Assembly (NCBI RefSeq): GCF_003344965.1
Contig: NZ_CP031194.1
Span: forward strand, 2,976,001 to 3,040,000
Origin: Streptomyces paludis
Lineage (GTDB): Bacteria; Actinomycetota; Actinomycetes; Streptomycetales; Streptomycetaceae
DNA length: 64,000 bases
Direction of reading: 5' to 3'
In this document: in pieces, positions 21,404 to 31,537 of the stretch
Layout: each line of letters starts with the position of its first letter
Position numbering within the stretch: the stretch's first letter is position 1
Program-made: the position numbers and the translations under genes
The notes under the pieces: model-generated
Seen by the model: only the letters and a program-made list of their open reading frames with translations
What the model was told of the DNA's origin: nothing
The model's database searches: none

Positions 21404-23431
21404 TCAGTCCGACGGTGGCGGGTCGGCCGGGCCCGGCGCGCTGGAGTCGGGCGGCGAGGGCGCGGAGCCGGACGGGTCCGGATCCGGGTGCGACGGGGAC
21501 GGATCGCCCGGATCCGGCCCCTGCCCAGGACCGGTGGGATCCGCGGGGTTCGGCGGGGACGGGTCGGTGGGGCGTGGGGTGCCGGGGCCGGATGGGGCGG
21601 GCGGCGAGGCCGGTCCGCCGGTGCCGCCTCCCGTACCGCCGCCGGGGCCGCCCGGTCCGGTGGTGTGACCGGGGCTGCCCGGTCCTGGCCGGCCGCCCGT
21701 CGCCGGGGGCCGGACCCCGTAACCGTGGAGCTTGACGACCACACCGGCCGGGTAGAGGGCGATCCGCGCGCTCCAGGGCCCGGACGGTGCGCGCCGGTGG
21801 TCGACGGTGACGCGGACGGTGGCGGACTCGCCGGGCGCGAGGGTGCCGTAGTGGCGGCTCAGCCGCAGCCAGGGGGCTTCCGTACCGGCGGTCCAGGAGA
21901 CCGGTTCGCCGCCGGACGCGCGCAGGATGATCAGCGTCGAGTCGACCGCGTCCCCGGCGGGCCGCGCCTCGACGGCGATCCGGCCGGGGTTCGGCCGGTC
22001 CGGTCCCACGGGCGGCACCCCGACGCCGTCGCTGATGATCTCGACGGAGATACCGGGCGCGCGGCTGCCCTCGATGAAGCGGGCCCCTGTCCCGTCGCGG
22101 GTGCTGCCGGTGTTCTCGTAGTGCTCGTACGGCTCTCCCCCTGGCCCTTCCGGACCGTACGGACCGTCCGAGCCCGCCGGCCCGCCGGTCTCGCCCGCGG
22201 CGATCGAGGAGCCGCCGCGGCTCTCGCCGGTCTGCGGTGCGCCCCGGTACGCGGCCCAGAGCGCGAGCACGGGGGCGGCGACGACCGTCGCGACGACGGT
22301 GGTGGTCACGGCGCGCGCCCGGAGCCGGTCGCGGCGGGCGGCGCGGTCCTTGGGGTCCATGGGAAAACCGTTACGGCCGAAGCGCGGCGCCGACGGGCGA
22401 GCGCGGCGGGCCCGGGTCATGGCGGCGTACGCGGCGCTCCTGGGCGCGGTGACGAGGGGCAGCGTCGCGGCGGGTGAGACGGACGAGGTGGGCGGGGCGG
22501 ACGGGACGGCAGGTGCGGCCGTGGCGGTGGAGGCGCTACTGACGCCTCCCGCGGCGGGCGCCGAGGCCACCGGGACCGCCCTCGGTGCCGGGACCACCGG
22601 GCGTGAGCCGGGCCACGGGTCCGCCGCCCCGGCGCGCTCGGCGGCGCGGCGGCAGCGCGGGCAGTCGTCCACGTGCCGGACGAGTTCGCGCCGGAGCGCG
22701 GCCGAGAGCAGCACCTGGTCGTCGCCGGTGAGCCGGGCGACCGACGCGCAGCCGCCGGTGTCGACGACGGCGAGGGCGGCGCGGGTGCGCTCCACCTCGC
22801 AGGCGGCGGAGGAGAGCAGCGCGCGGGCAGCCGGGGGCTCCATGGACAGGACGGCGGCGACTTCGCCGGGGCCGAGCCGGTGCCGTACGGCCAGCTCCAG
22901 GGCCTCGCGCTGTTCGGGCGTCGTCCCGGCGGCCTCGGGCCAGGCCAGCAGCGCGAGTTCACGGCGGCGCCGCTCGGCGGCCTCGGGCTCGTGACCGGGG
23001 CCGGGCTCGGCAGCGGCGCCCGGTCCGGCCGTCTTCGCCACACCGTCGCGCCGCCCTTCACGCCGCCCTTCACGCCGTCCTTCGCGCCCCCGCTCCGGCT
23101 CGCGGCTGCCCGAATACGCCCCCGGCCGGCCGCGCCGCCGCTCGGTCATCTCGCGCAGACAGGCCCAGCGCGCGATCGCGTACAGCCAGGCCCTGCGCTC
23201 CCCCTCGCCGGCGGGGCAACGCCCGTACTGCCGCTCGGAGATGGCCAGGACATCGCCCAGTACGCCGGTCGCCGCGTCGTGGTCGCAGAGGACCGAGAGA
23301 CAGTAGGTGAACAGCCCGTCCAGATACGGCTCGTAGCGGGCGGGCGGGACCGGCGCCACCGACTGGGGCGCACTACGGGGCGCGCGAGGTGCGCCGGTGG
23401 TATCCGGGGAGGTGTGGGGACCGCTGCTCAT
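21404..23431 (-). CDS. Fused ECF-sigma-like / zinc anti-sigma / membrane / BACON-domain protein
   Basis: 675 residues. Residues 31-100 look like sigma region 2 (RYEPYLDGLFTYCLSVL, then RAWLYAIARWACLREM). Residues 158-220 look like region 4 (TPEQREALELAVRHRLGPGE, then helix-turn-helix). Residues 250-260 hold the zinc anti-sigma motif HVDDCPRC (H-x3-C-x2-C). A single membrane helix spans about 375-394. Residues 486-571 outside resemble a BACON beta-sandwich (VSWTAG, WLRLS, GTLAPGESATVRVTV). The tail is Gly/Pro-rich. Both sigma-like and anti-sigma parts in one chain suggest a membrane-held regulator or a degenerate one. The ATG at 23431 was chosen after an unconserved N-terminal extension. Divergent from radA. 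Confidence 0.7.
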   Translation of the reverse strand: MSSGPHTSPDTTGAPRAPRSAPQSVAPVPPARYEPYLDGLFTYCLSVLCDHDAATGVLGDVLAISERQYGRCPAGEGERRAWLYAIARWACLREMTERRRGRPGAYSGSREPERGREGRREGRREGRRDGVAKTAGPGAAAEPGPGHEPEAAERRRRELALLAWPEAAGTTPEQREALELAVRHRLGPGEVAAVLSMEPPAARALLSSAACEVERTRAALAVVDTGGCASVARLTGDDQVLLSAALRRELVRHVDDCPRCRRAAERAGAADPWPGSRPVVPAPRAVPVASAPAAGGVSSASTATAAPAVPSAPPTSSVSPAATLPLVTAPRSAAYAAMTRARRARPSAPRFGRNGFPMDPKDRAARRDRLRARAVTTTVVATVVAAPVLALWAAYRGAPQTGESRGGSSIAAGETGGPAGSDGPYGPEGPGGEPYEHYENTGSTRDGTGARFIEGSRAPGISVEIISDGVGVPPVGPDRPNPGRIAVEARPAGDAVDSTLIILRASGGEPVSWTAGTEAPWLRLSRHYGTLAPGESATVRVTVDHRRAPSGPWSARIALYPAGVVVKLHGYGVRPPATGGRPGPGSPGHTTGPGGPGGGTGGGTGGPASPPAPSGPGTPRPTDPSPPNPADPTGPGQGPDPGDPSPSHPDPDPSGSAPSPPDSSAPGPADPPPSD

Positions 23432-23597
23432 CACCCGGTGACGGTAGACAGGACAGCCCGCACCCTTCGCAGACCTTGAGTCAATTTCATTCTTACGGGT
23501 GAATCTATCGCTCGAAAGGGGAACACTGGCCCTCCTCCGGCCCGGACGCCGCACCGACTGGTAAGGCGCTGTCAGTGGGCCCCTATACGGTGACGTC

Positions 23598-25007
<1,410 letters not shown>

Positions 25008-25051
25008 ACTTTGCCCTGGTCTCGCCCATCCGTACGAGCCGGAGGAGTGCA

Positions 25052-26176
25052 GTGGCAGCCAACGACCGGGCATCAGCGCCCGGAAAATCCGGCACGGGCT
25101 CCGGCAACGAAGCGCTGATGCGCGCCACCCTGAGCGCTGTCGCGCCCGGCATGGCCCTGCGCGACGGGCTGGAGCGGATCCTGCGCGGCAACACCGGCGG
25201 TCTGATCGTCCTGGGCATGGACAAGACCGTCGAATCGATGTGCACGGGCGGCTTCGTGCTGGACGTGGAGTTCACCGCGACGCGCCTGCGCGAGCTGGCG
25301 AAGCTCGACGGTGCGCTCATTCTGGACAAGGACATCACCAAGATCCTGCGGGCCGGTGTGCAGCTGGTCCCGGAGTCCTCGATCCCCACGGAGGAGACGG
25401 GCACCCGGCACCGCACGGCGGACCGGGTGTCGAAGCAGTGCGGCTTCCCGGTCGTCTCGGTGTCGCAGTCGATGCGGCTGATCGCGCTGTACGTGAACGG
25501 TGAGCGCCGGGTGCTGGAGGAGTCGGCGGCGATCCTGTCGCGGGCGAACCAGGCGCTGGCGACGCTGGAGCGCTACAAGCTCCGGCTCGACGAGGTCGCG
25601 GGCACGCTCTCCGCCCTGGAGATCGAGGACCTGGTGACGGTCCGTGATGTGACGGCGGTGGCGCAGCGGCTGGAGCTGGTGCGCCGGATCGCCACGGAGA
25701 TCGCGGAGTACGTGGTCGAGCTGGGCACCGACGGCCGGCTTCTCTCGCTCCAGCTGGAGGAGTTGATCGCGGGCGTCGAGCCGGAGCGGGATCTGGTCGC
25801 GCGCGACTATGTCCCGGAGCCGACGGCGAAGCGGTCCCGTACGGTCGAGGAGGCGCTCGACGAGCTGCACGCGCTGACCCATCCCGAGCTGCTGGAACTG
25901 CCCAATGTGGCGCGGGCGCTGGGCTACAGCGGTTCGCCCGAGACGCTCGACTCGGCGGTCTCGCCGCGCGGTTACCGGCTGCTGGCGAAGGTGCCCCGGC
26001 TTCCGGGCGCCATCATCGAGCGGCTGGTCGAGCACTTCGGCGGGCTCCAGAAGCTGCTGGCGGCGAGTGTGGACGATCTCCAGACGGTGGACGGTGTCGG
26101 CGAGGCGCGGGCCCGGAGCGTGCGCGAGGGGCTGTCGCGGCTGGCGGAGTCGTCGATCCTGGAGCGGTACGTGTAG
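25052..26176 (+). CDS. disA: DNA integrity scanning diadenylate cyclase DisA (c-di-AMP synthase)
   Basis: 374 residues. The DAC domain has the catalytic LDGAL (DGA at 86-88) and RHRTAD (119-124). A helical linker leads to a C-terminal helix-hairpin-helix DNA-binding region around LQTVDGVGEARARSVREGL. The enzyme makes c-di-AMP and senses branched DNA. In Streptomyces c-di-AMP controls osmotic balance and development. The GTG start has a good GGAGGAG site. It ends in front of a strong hairpin. Full length and all catalytic residues present. Confidence 0.96.
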   Translation: MAANDRASAPGKSGTGSGNEALMRATLSAVAPGMALRDGLERILRGNTGGLIVLGMDKTVESMCTGGFVLDVEFTATRLRELAKLDGALILDKDITKILRAGVQLVPESSIPTEETGTRHRTADRVSKQCGFPVVSVSQSMRLIALYVNGERRVLEESAAILSRANQALATLERYKLRLDEVAGTLSALEIEDLVTVRDVTAVAQRLELVRRIATEIAEYVVELGTDGRLLSLQLEELIAGVEPERDLVARDYVPEPTAKRSRTVEEALDELHALTHPELLELPNVARALGYSGSPETLDSAVSPRGYRLLAKVPRLPGAIIERLVEHFGGLQKLLAASVDDLQTVDGVGEARARSVREGLSRLAESSILERYV

Positions 26177-26206
26177 CGGGCGCGCACGTCAGGTCTTGTC
26201 CGTACG

Positions 26207-26244
26207 AATGCCCCGGTGGGACCGGAAGATCCCACCGGGGCATT
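26207..26244. terminator. Strong bidirectional hairpin terminator after disA
   Basis: A perfect 15-bp stem (AATGCCCCGGTGGGA and its complement) with an 8-nt loop, between convergent genes. Confidence 0.85.
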
Positions 26245-26298
26245 CGGCTGTGCGGTCCTTCAGTTGCTGAGCCTTCAGCGCTTCAGCCCTTCGCCGCT

Positions 26299-27225
26299 TC
26301 AGTCCTTCTCCAGGCGGATGGACGCCCGGCCCTGCTTGACCGAGGCGCCCGCCGCCTCGACCTCCACCAGATAGGTGCCGGTGCCGACCGCGCCGGGGGC
26401 CTTGGTGGCCTCGCAGTCGGTGGTGCTCTTCCGGCGGTCCCAGGTGACGGTCCGGGTGATGGTGCCCTTGGCGGGGACCTCGAAGAGGGCGGCGCCGGTC
26501 TTCGGGCAGTCCTTGGAGGTCCAGACCTCGTCGTCGTCCGCGTTGGTGATCGTCAGTACGAGGGCCTTCGGCCCGAAGTCCGCCTTGCAGGCGGTGTCGG
26601 AGGTGTTCATGGCGGTCAGCCGGAACGCGGGCTTCTCACCCGGCGCGTAGGCGACCTTGGTGGCGGCGAGGCGCAGGGTGAGGGAGTTGGGGGCGCAGTC
26701 GGGGAGACCGGAGCCCGTCGCCACCTGACGGCCCGACCCGGTCGAGCCGGTGCCCCCGGCTCCGGAGCCGGCCGAGCCGCCGCCCGTACCGCCCGAGGAG
26801 CCCGCCGCCGTACCGTCTCCGCCGTCCGTGGCGCCGGCGCCGCCGGGTTCCGACGAGGCGCCGCTGTCGCCGGAGCCGCCGCCGGAGCCGTTCTTGCCGC
26901 CGTCCTCGCCCTCGTCCGTACCGGCACTGGCGCCGCCGTCACCGGAGCCGCTGGTGGCGCCGTCCTCGCCGGAGCCGTCCGCGTCGTCACGGCCGCCGGG
27001 CTGCCGGCTGATGGCGGGACCCGAGCCGGAGGGCCCCGGGCCGATGGTCTTCGTGGGGTGCGCGCCGTCGGTGGTGTCGCCGGTCTTCTTGCTCCCGCCG
27101 CCGCCGATGCTGACGACCCAGACGACGAGGAGAGCGAGCAGCGCGATCAGCGTCGCCGCTACAGCCCTCCGTCGCCAGTAGATGGTGGAGGGAAGCGGCC
27201 CGACCGGATTGCGCAAAGATCCCAC
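26299..27225 (-). CDS. Membrane-anchored protein with a low-complexity stalk and an extracellular beta domain
   Basis: 308 residues. A short basic cytosolic start (YWRRR) is followed by one uncleaved membrane helix (AVAATLIALLALLVVWVVS). About 120 residues of Gly/Ser/Asp/Thr-rich low complexity then lead to a C-terminal domain of about 130 residues. That domain reads like an immunoglobulin-like DUF fold (LTLRLAATKVAYAPGEKP, LVLTITNADDDEVW, GTYLVEVEA) with four cysteines. Its position next to disA and PAP2 is conserved in Streptomyces as I recall. Likely a surface protein; no enzymatic motif seen. GTG start. Confidence 0.72.
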   Translation of the reverse strand: MGSLRNPVGPLPSTIYWRRRAVAATLIALLALLVVWVVSIGGGGSKKTGDTTDGAHPTKTIGPGPSGSGPAISRQPGGRDDADGSGEDGATSGSGDGGASAGTDEGEDGGKNGSGGGSGDSGASSEPGGAGATDGGDGTAAGSSGGTGGGSAGSGAGGTGSTGSGRQVATGSGLPDCAPNSLTLRLAATKVAYAPGEKPAFRLTAMNTSDTACKADFGPKALVLTITNADDDEVWTSKDCPKTGAALFEVPAKGTITRTVTWDRRKSTTDCEATKAPGAVGTGTYLVEVEAAGASVKQGRASIRLEKD

Positions 27226-27401
27226 GGCTCAAACTGTACGAGAGATCGGCGCCAACTCCCGCCCCCCATGCCGCCCGTCTCGGCAAGTTTTACGGATCAT
27301 CATTCCGGCGAAGCGGACCGATGCCCCGCCGACGGCCCGTCAAAACCTTATGAGGGACCGCGCATGCGGGGAACGCTGGGCGAACTCTGTACGTTCTCCC
27401 C

Positions 27402-28052
27402 ATGGACAGCAGCGCAACTGCCGATCTCTATCGGGACATAACCGACTTTGCCCGTTCGACCCCCTCCTGGTTCCAACACCTCGCCGAGCTGTGGACGGAG
27501 GCCGGACTCCTTCTGTTCGGCGTCATCTTCATCGTGCTCTGGTGGTCCGCCCGGCCGACCGGCTCACGCGCCGTGGCCGTGGCGGTGCTCGCCCCGCTCG
27601 CGACGGCCATCGCGTATGTGTGCAGCGAGACGCTCAAGACCGTCTTCACGGAGGACCGGCCCTGCCGGGCGGTCGCGGGGGCCGGGGCATCGCTCGTGGC
27701 CTGCCCCCCGGTCGGTGACTGGTCCTTCCCGAGCAACCACTCGACGATCGCCGGCGGCGCCGCGATCGCGATCGCGATCGTGAGGCCCCTGCTCGCCTAT
27801 CTCACGGTGCCGATGGCGCTCCTGATGGCGTTCTCCCGGGTCTTCGTCGGCGTGCACTACCCGCACGACGTCGCCGTGGGTCTGGTGCTGGGCGGTGTGG
27901 TGGCCGCGCTGATCGTTCTGCTCGCCGCCGGTCCCGTACAGAAACTCGTGGAGACCATGCGGACGAGCCAGTCGGGGGCGGTCCTCTGGATGGTCGGTAC
28001 GGGTGCGCGCGCCGGGGCCGAGCGGGGCCGGCACAGCGCCGGCCGCCGCTGA
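27402..28052 (+). CDS. PAP2-family membrane phosphatase
   Basis: 216 residues with about five membrane helices. The three PAP2 motifs are complete: K-x6-RP as KTVFTEDRP, PSNH, and SR-x5-H-x3-D as SRVFVGVHYPHD. Such enzymes remove phosphate from lipid pyrophosphates such as undecaprenyl pyrophosphate, recycling the carrier for cell wall synthesis; the exact substrate here is inferred. A basic C-terminal tail follows the last helix. The ATG is clear and the gene lies divergent from the anchored surface protein gene, 176 nt apart. Confidence 0.88.
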   Translation: MDSSATADLYRDITDFARSTPSWFQHLAELWTEAGLLLFGVIFIVLWWSARPTGSRAVAVAVLAPLATAIAYVCSETLKTVFTEDRPCRAVAGAGASLVACPPVGDWSFPSNHSTIAGGAAIAIAIVRPLLAYLTVPMALLMAFSRVFVGVHYPHDVAVGLVLGGVVAALIVLLAAGPVQKLVETMRTSQSGAVLWMVGTGARAGAERGRHSAGRR

Positions 28053-28233
28053 CCGCGCCACCGGACCGGACACCACACGAACGAGCACGTACGACAACGC
28101 CAACGCACGACTACAAGTACGAGGAACCGAACGGGAGAATGGACGGCAGCGGAGCCGGGCGCGTGACAACCTCCGGCGTACGCCCGCCCGCTGCACCGTC
28201 CACGCTCCCGGCCGTGCCAGGATCGGTGGTGCC

Positions 28234-29265
28234 ATGACTGCTACCCCCGCGCACACCCCAGACGCCGTGCACACCCCAGCCGCCGCGCACCTGCCGGACA
28301 CCGCACCCGCCCTGGACATCCCGTCCGCCACAGACAGCATGTCCACCACGGATATCACCTCCACCTCACTCTCCCCCTCCCCCGCCACCGAAGCGGCGGC
28401 CCTGCACACCCCCGTCCTCGCCTGGTTCGAGACGCACGCGCGCGACCTGCCCTGGCGCCGTCCCGAGGCCGGCGCCTGGGGCGTGATGGTCAGCGAGTTC
28501 ATGCTCCAGCAGACCCCCGTCAGCCGGGTGCTCCCCGTGTACGAGCAGTGGCTCGCCCGCTGGCCGCGCCCCGCCGACCTCGCGGCCGAGGCCCCCGGCG
28601 AGGCCGTCCGCGCCTGGGGCCGGCTCGGCTACCCGCGCCGCGCGCTGCGGCTGCACGGGGCCGCGCAGGCGATAACGGAACGGCACGGCGGTGACGTACC
28701 CCGCCGGCACGCGCAGCTGCTCGCCCTGCCCGGCATCGGCGAGTACACCGCCGCCGCCGTGGCCTCCTTCGCGTACGGACAGCGGCACGCCGTGCTCGAC
28801 ACGAACGTGCGCCGGGTCCTCGCCCGCGCCGTGACCGGCGTCCAGTACCCGCCCAACGCGACCACGGCCGCCGAACGCAAGCTCGCCCGCGCGCTGCTGC
28901 CCGCCGACGAGGACACGGCCGCGCGCTGGGCCGCGTCCTCCATGGAGCTGGGCGCGCTGGTCTGCACCGCGAAGAACGAGAGCTGCGCGCGCTGCCCGAT
29001 CGCCGCCCGCTGCGCCTGGCTGCTGGCCGGCAAGCCGCCGCACGACGGCCCGGCCCGGCGCGGCCAGACGTACGCCGGTACGGACCGCCAGGTGCGCGGC
29101 AAGCTCCTCGCCGTACTGCGCGACACGCACGGTGCCGTCACGCAGCGGGCGCTGGACGCGGTGTGGGACGAGCCGGTGCAGCGGGCCAGGGCGCTGGACG
29201 GGCTGGTCGCGGACGGGCTGGTCGAGCCGCTGGACGGCGGCCTCTACCGGCTGCCGCGGAGCTGA
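28234..29265 (+). CDS. mutY: A/G-specific adenine DNA glycosylase
   Basis: 343 residues. The catalytic Glu is in SEFMLQQT, the helix-hairpin-helix is LPGIGEYTAAAV, and the catalytic Asp is in LDTNVRRV. The Fe-S cluster loop C-x6-C-x2-C-x5-C is visible (CTAKNESCARCPIAARC). It removes adenine mispaired with 8-oxoguanine. The first about 55 residues are a Thr/Pro/Ala-rich extension unlike the family and the true start may be further in. The C-terminal NUDIX-like domain of E. coli MutY seems to be replaced by a short winged-helix-like segment, as in other actinobacteria. Confidence 0.9.
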   Translation: MTATPAHTPDAVHTPAAAHLPDTAPALDIPSATDSMSTTDITSTSLSPSPATEAAALHTPVLAWFETHARDLPWRRPEAGAWGVMVSEFMLQQTPVSRVLPVYEQWLARWPRPADLAAEAPGEAVRAWGRLGYPRRALRLHGAAQAITERHGGDVPRRHAQLLALPGIGEYTAAAVASFAYGQRHAVLDTNVRRVLARAVTGVQYPPNATTAAERKLARALLPADEDTAARWAASSMELGALVCTAKNESCARCPIAARCAWLLAGKPPHDGPARRGQTYAGTDRQVRGKLLAVLRDTHGAVTQRALDAVWDEPVQRARALDGLVADGLVEPLDGGLYRLPRS

Positions 29266-29340
29266 TCCCGAACGGCCCCGACCGGGGCGGCCCGGTCACC
29301 CACCGGAAACCTCTCACCACATGACCGTTACACAACCGAT

Positions 29341-29370
29341 GGACAGCCGTGCGTCCTCCGACGGCTGTCC
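29341..29370. promoter_or_regulatory. Inverted repeat between mutY and sigE
   Basis: GGACAGCCGT, 10 nt, ACGGCTGTCC, a perfect 10-bp inverted repeat 76 nt past the mutY stop and about 100 nt before sigE. It may be the mutY terminator or the operator of the sigE promoter, which in S. coelicolor is activated by CseB. I could not define -35/-10 boxes for sigE with confidence; GTGACA at 29382-29387 is one weak candidate. Confidence 0.5.
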
Positions 29371-29467
29371 CGCACAGCCTCGTGACAGACGCTCCGTAAT
29401 TTCAGTGACGTAAGGAAAAGCGCCGTCAGGGAACGGCGCGGTGGTCACGGGGTCGGAGGCGGTTGGC

Positions 29468-30064
29468 ATGGCGCAGGGTGAGGTGCTCGGTTTCGAGGAG
29501 TACGTGCGTACCCGGCAGGAGGCGCTGCTGCGCAGCGCCCGCCGTCTCGTACCGGATCCGGTGGACGCGCAGGATCTGCTCCAGACCGCGCTGGCCCGTA
29601 CGTACGGCCGCTGGAACAGCATCGCCGACAAGTCCCTGGCCGACGCCTATCTGCGCCGGGTCATGATCAACACCCGTACGGAGTGGTGGCGCGCCCGCAA
29701 GCTCGAAGAGGTCCCCACCGAGCAGCTGCCCGACGCTCGGGTCGAGGACGGCGCCGAACAGCGCGCCGACCGCGCGCTGCTGATGGATGTCCTCGGGGTG
29801 CTGGCTCCCAAGCAGCGCAGTGTGGTCGTCCTGCGGCACTGGGAGCAGATGAGCACCGAGGAGACGGCCGCGGCGCTCGGTATGTCGCCGGGTACGGTGA
29901 AGAGCACACTGCACCGCGCGCTGGCCCGGCTCCGCCAGGAGCTGGAGAGCCGGGCGCGGGAGAGCAGGGCGCAGGAGGGCCGGGCGCACGAGAGCCGGGC
30001 CCTCGACAACCGGGAGTCCGGGACGAGGTCCGGGGAAATGGGGCGGGAGAGGTGCGCGGCCTGA
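29468..30064 (+). CDS. sigE: ECF sigma factor SigE (cell envelope stress)
   Basis: 198 residues. Region 2 runs through FEEYVRTRQEALLRSARRL, LQTALARTYGRWN and LRRVMINTRTEWWR. Region 4 contains VLAPKQRSVVVLRHWEQMS and the helix-turn-helix TEETAAALGMSPGTVKSTLH. The sequence is nearly the S. coelicolor SigE in the core. It differs in a longer Arg/Glu/Ser-repeat tail (RARESRAQEGRAHESRA). SigE directs genes for peptidoglycan and envelope repair. The ATG has GGAGG 8 nt upstream. The operon order sigE-cseA-cseB-cseC is intact. Confidence 0.95.
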   Translation: MAQGEVLGFEEYVRTRQEALLRSARRLVPDPVDAQDLLQTALARTYGRWNSIADKSLADAYLRRVMINTRTEWWRARKLEEVPTEQLPDARVEDGAEQRADRALLMDVLGVLAPKQRSVVVLRHWEQMSTEETAAALGMSPGTVKSTLHRALARLRQELESRARESRAQEGRAHESRALDNRESGTRSGEMGRERCAA

Positions 30065-30723
30065 CAGGCCCCGGCCGGCCGGGGGGCGGATCGCCGGCGA
30101 CAGGAGGCACGCTGATGGCCGGGCTGATCGCCCTGGGCCTGTTCGCGGGGGCCTGTTCGACCGGCGGTACGGGGACGAGGGACGAGGGGGCGGCCATGAC
30201 CGCGCCCACCCAGCACGGCGTGGCCTCGCCGAGGGCGCCCGGGGCGGCGTCGAAGACGAAGACCGTCGATCCGGTGGCGGTGCTGCGGAAGGATCCCACC
30301 GTCAGCAAGCGGATCAAGGCCGAGCTGAAGCCGTGCTCCGGGGCCGGCTACCCGGTGGACACCTCGTACGGGAACCTCACCGGCGGTACGGTGCCGGATG
30401 TGGTGATCAACGTGCTGACATGCGCCGACTCGGTGGGGGTCGGGACGTTCGTGTACCGCGAGAAGAACGACGCGTACGAGAAGGTCTTCGAGGCCGAGGA
30501 GCCCGCCGTCTACGCCACGATCGACCGCGGCGAACTGGTCGTCACCCAGCAGATATACGCGCGCGGGGACGCGGCCACGTTCCCCTCGGGCGAGGACGTG
30601 GTGACCTACGGCTGGGCGGATACCAAGTTCAGCGAGCGCTACCGGGTGCGCAACGACTACAGCAGAGCGGTGGGCAACGGCGACGGCAACGCCGACGAGT
30701 CCGCCGCGCCGAGCGATCACTGA
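30052..30723 (+). CDS. cseA: CseA lipoprotein, negative modulator of the SigE response
   Basis: About 223 residues from a GTG that overlaps the sigE stop by 13 nt. The start VRGLTG resembles my memory of S. coelicolor CseA. An ATG at 30115 with AGGAGG upstream is a credible alternative giving 202 residues. A hydrophobic segment LIALGLFAGAC ends in a lipobox cysteine. The mature protein has a conserved domain, VSKRIKAELKPCSGAGYPVD, then two more cysteine-containing segments. CseA is an outer-face lipoprotein that dampens sigE expression by an unknown mechanism. It lies between sigE and cseB. Confidence 0.85.
   Translation: MRGLTGPGRPGGGSPATGGTLMAGLIALGLFAGACSTGGTGTRDEGAAMTAPTQHGVASPRAPGAASKTKTVDPVAVLRKDPTVSKRIKAELKPCSGAGYPVDTSYGNLTGGTVPDVVINVLTCADSVGVGTFVYREKNDAYEKVFEAEEPAVYATIDRGELVVTQQIYARGDAATFPSGEDVVTYGWADTKFSERYRVRNDYSRAVGNGDGNADESAAPSDH
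30069..30084 (+). terminator. Palindromic hairpin at the sigE-cseA junction, partial terminator
   Basis: CCCCGGCCGGCCGGGG, a perfect 16-nt palindrome directly after the sigE stop; folded, it gives a 6-bp GC stem with a CCGG loop. In S. coelicolor most sigE transcripts end just past sigE, with limited read-through into cseABC; this hairpin fits that role. Confidence 0.5.
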
Positions 30724-30733
30724 GAGGCGCGGG

Positions 30734-31441
30734 ATGGCCGAGACCCACGTCCTGTTCGTCGAGGACGACGATGTCATCCGCGAAGCCACCCAGCTGGCGC
30801 TGGAGCGCGACGGCTTCGCGGTCACCGCGATGCCCGACGGGCTGTCGGGGCTGGCGGCGTTCCGCGCGAACCGGCCGGACATCGCGCTGCTCGATGTGAT
30901 GGTGCCGGGGCTGGACGGGGTCAGCCTGTGCCGGCGTATCCGCGACGAGTCGACCGTGCCGGTGATCATGCTGTCGGCGCGCGCCGACTCGATCGATGTG
31001 GTGCTCGGTCTGGAGGCCGGCGCCGACGACTATGTGACGAAGCCCTTCGACGGCGCGGTGCTGGTCGCGCGGATCCGGGCCGTACTGCGCCGCTTCGGAC
31101 ACGCGGGAGGGGCCGCCGGGGAGCCGGACGGCTCGGACGGGTACGCCGACGAGAACGGGGTGCTGACCTTCGGCGATCTGGTGATCGACACGGAGGGCAT
31201 GGAGGTGCGCAGGGCGGGTGCGCCGGTGGCGCTGACCCCGACGGAGATGCGGCTGCTGCTGGAGTTCTCGGCGGCGCCCGGGACCGTACTGTCGCGGGAC
31301 AGGCTGCTGGAGCGGGTCTGGGACTACGGCTGGGGCGGTGACACCCGGGTGGTGGACGTCCATGTGCAGCGGCTGCGTACGAAGATCGGCCAGGACCGGA
31401 TCGACACCGTCCGGGGTTTCGGCTACAAGCTCAGGGCCTGA
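30734..31441 (+). CDS. cseB: Response regulator CseB (OmpR family)
   Basis: 235 residues. The receiver has acidic EDDD near residue 10, the phospho-acceptor Asp in IALLDVMVPGLDG, the Ser/Thr in VIMLSARAD, and Lys in DDYVTKPFDG. The C-terminal winged helix is the OmpR type, ending in VVDVHVQRLRTKIG. When phosphorylated by CseC it activates the sigE promoter. It follows cseA by 10 nt. The linker contains an acidic Gly/Asp stretch. All key residues are present. Confidence 0.95.
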   Translation: MAETHVLFVEDDDVIREATQLALERDGFAVTAMPDGLSGLAAFRANRPDIALLDVMVPGLDGVSLCRRIRDESTVPVIMLSARADSIDVVLGLEAGADDYVTKPFDGAVLVARIRAVLRRFGHAGGAAGEPDGSDGYADENGVLTFGDLVIDTEGMEVRRAGAPVALTPTEMRLLLEFSAAPGTVLSRDRLLERVWDYGWGGDTRVVDVHVQRLRTKIGQDRIDTVRGFGYKLRA

Positions 31442-31537
31442 CCCGCCGGCCCGACGGCCCAGGCCCTTACCCACGTACATCACGCCCGGACGGTCCGCGT
31501 CCGGGCGGTCCGGCATCCAGAAGGAACAGGGAGCACG

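Noticed and set aside
21365..21409. Three 15-nt tandem units (CGTACGGCATCGGTC type) between convergent genes
   Set aside because: Short and degenerate, with no sign of function; noted as a minor repeat only.
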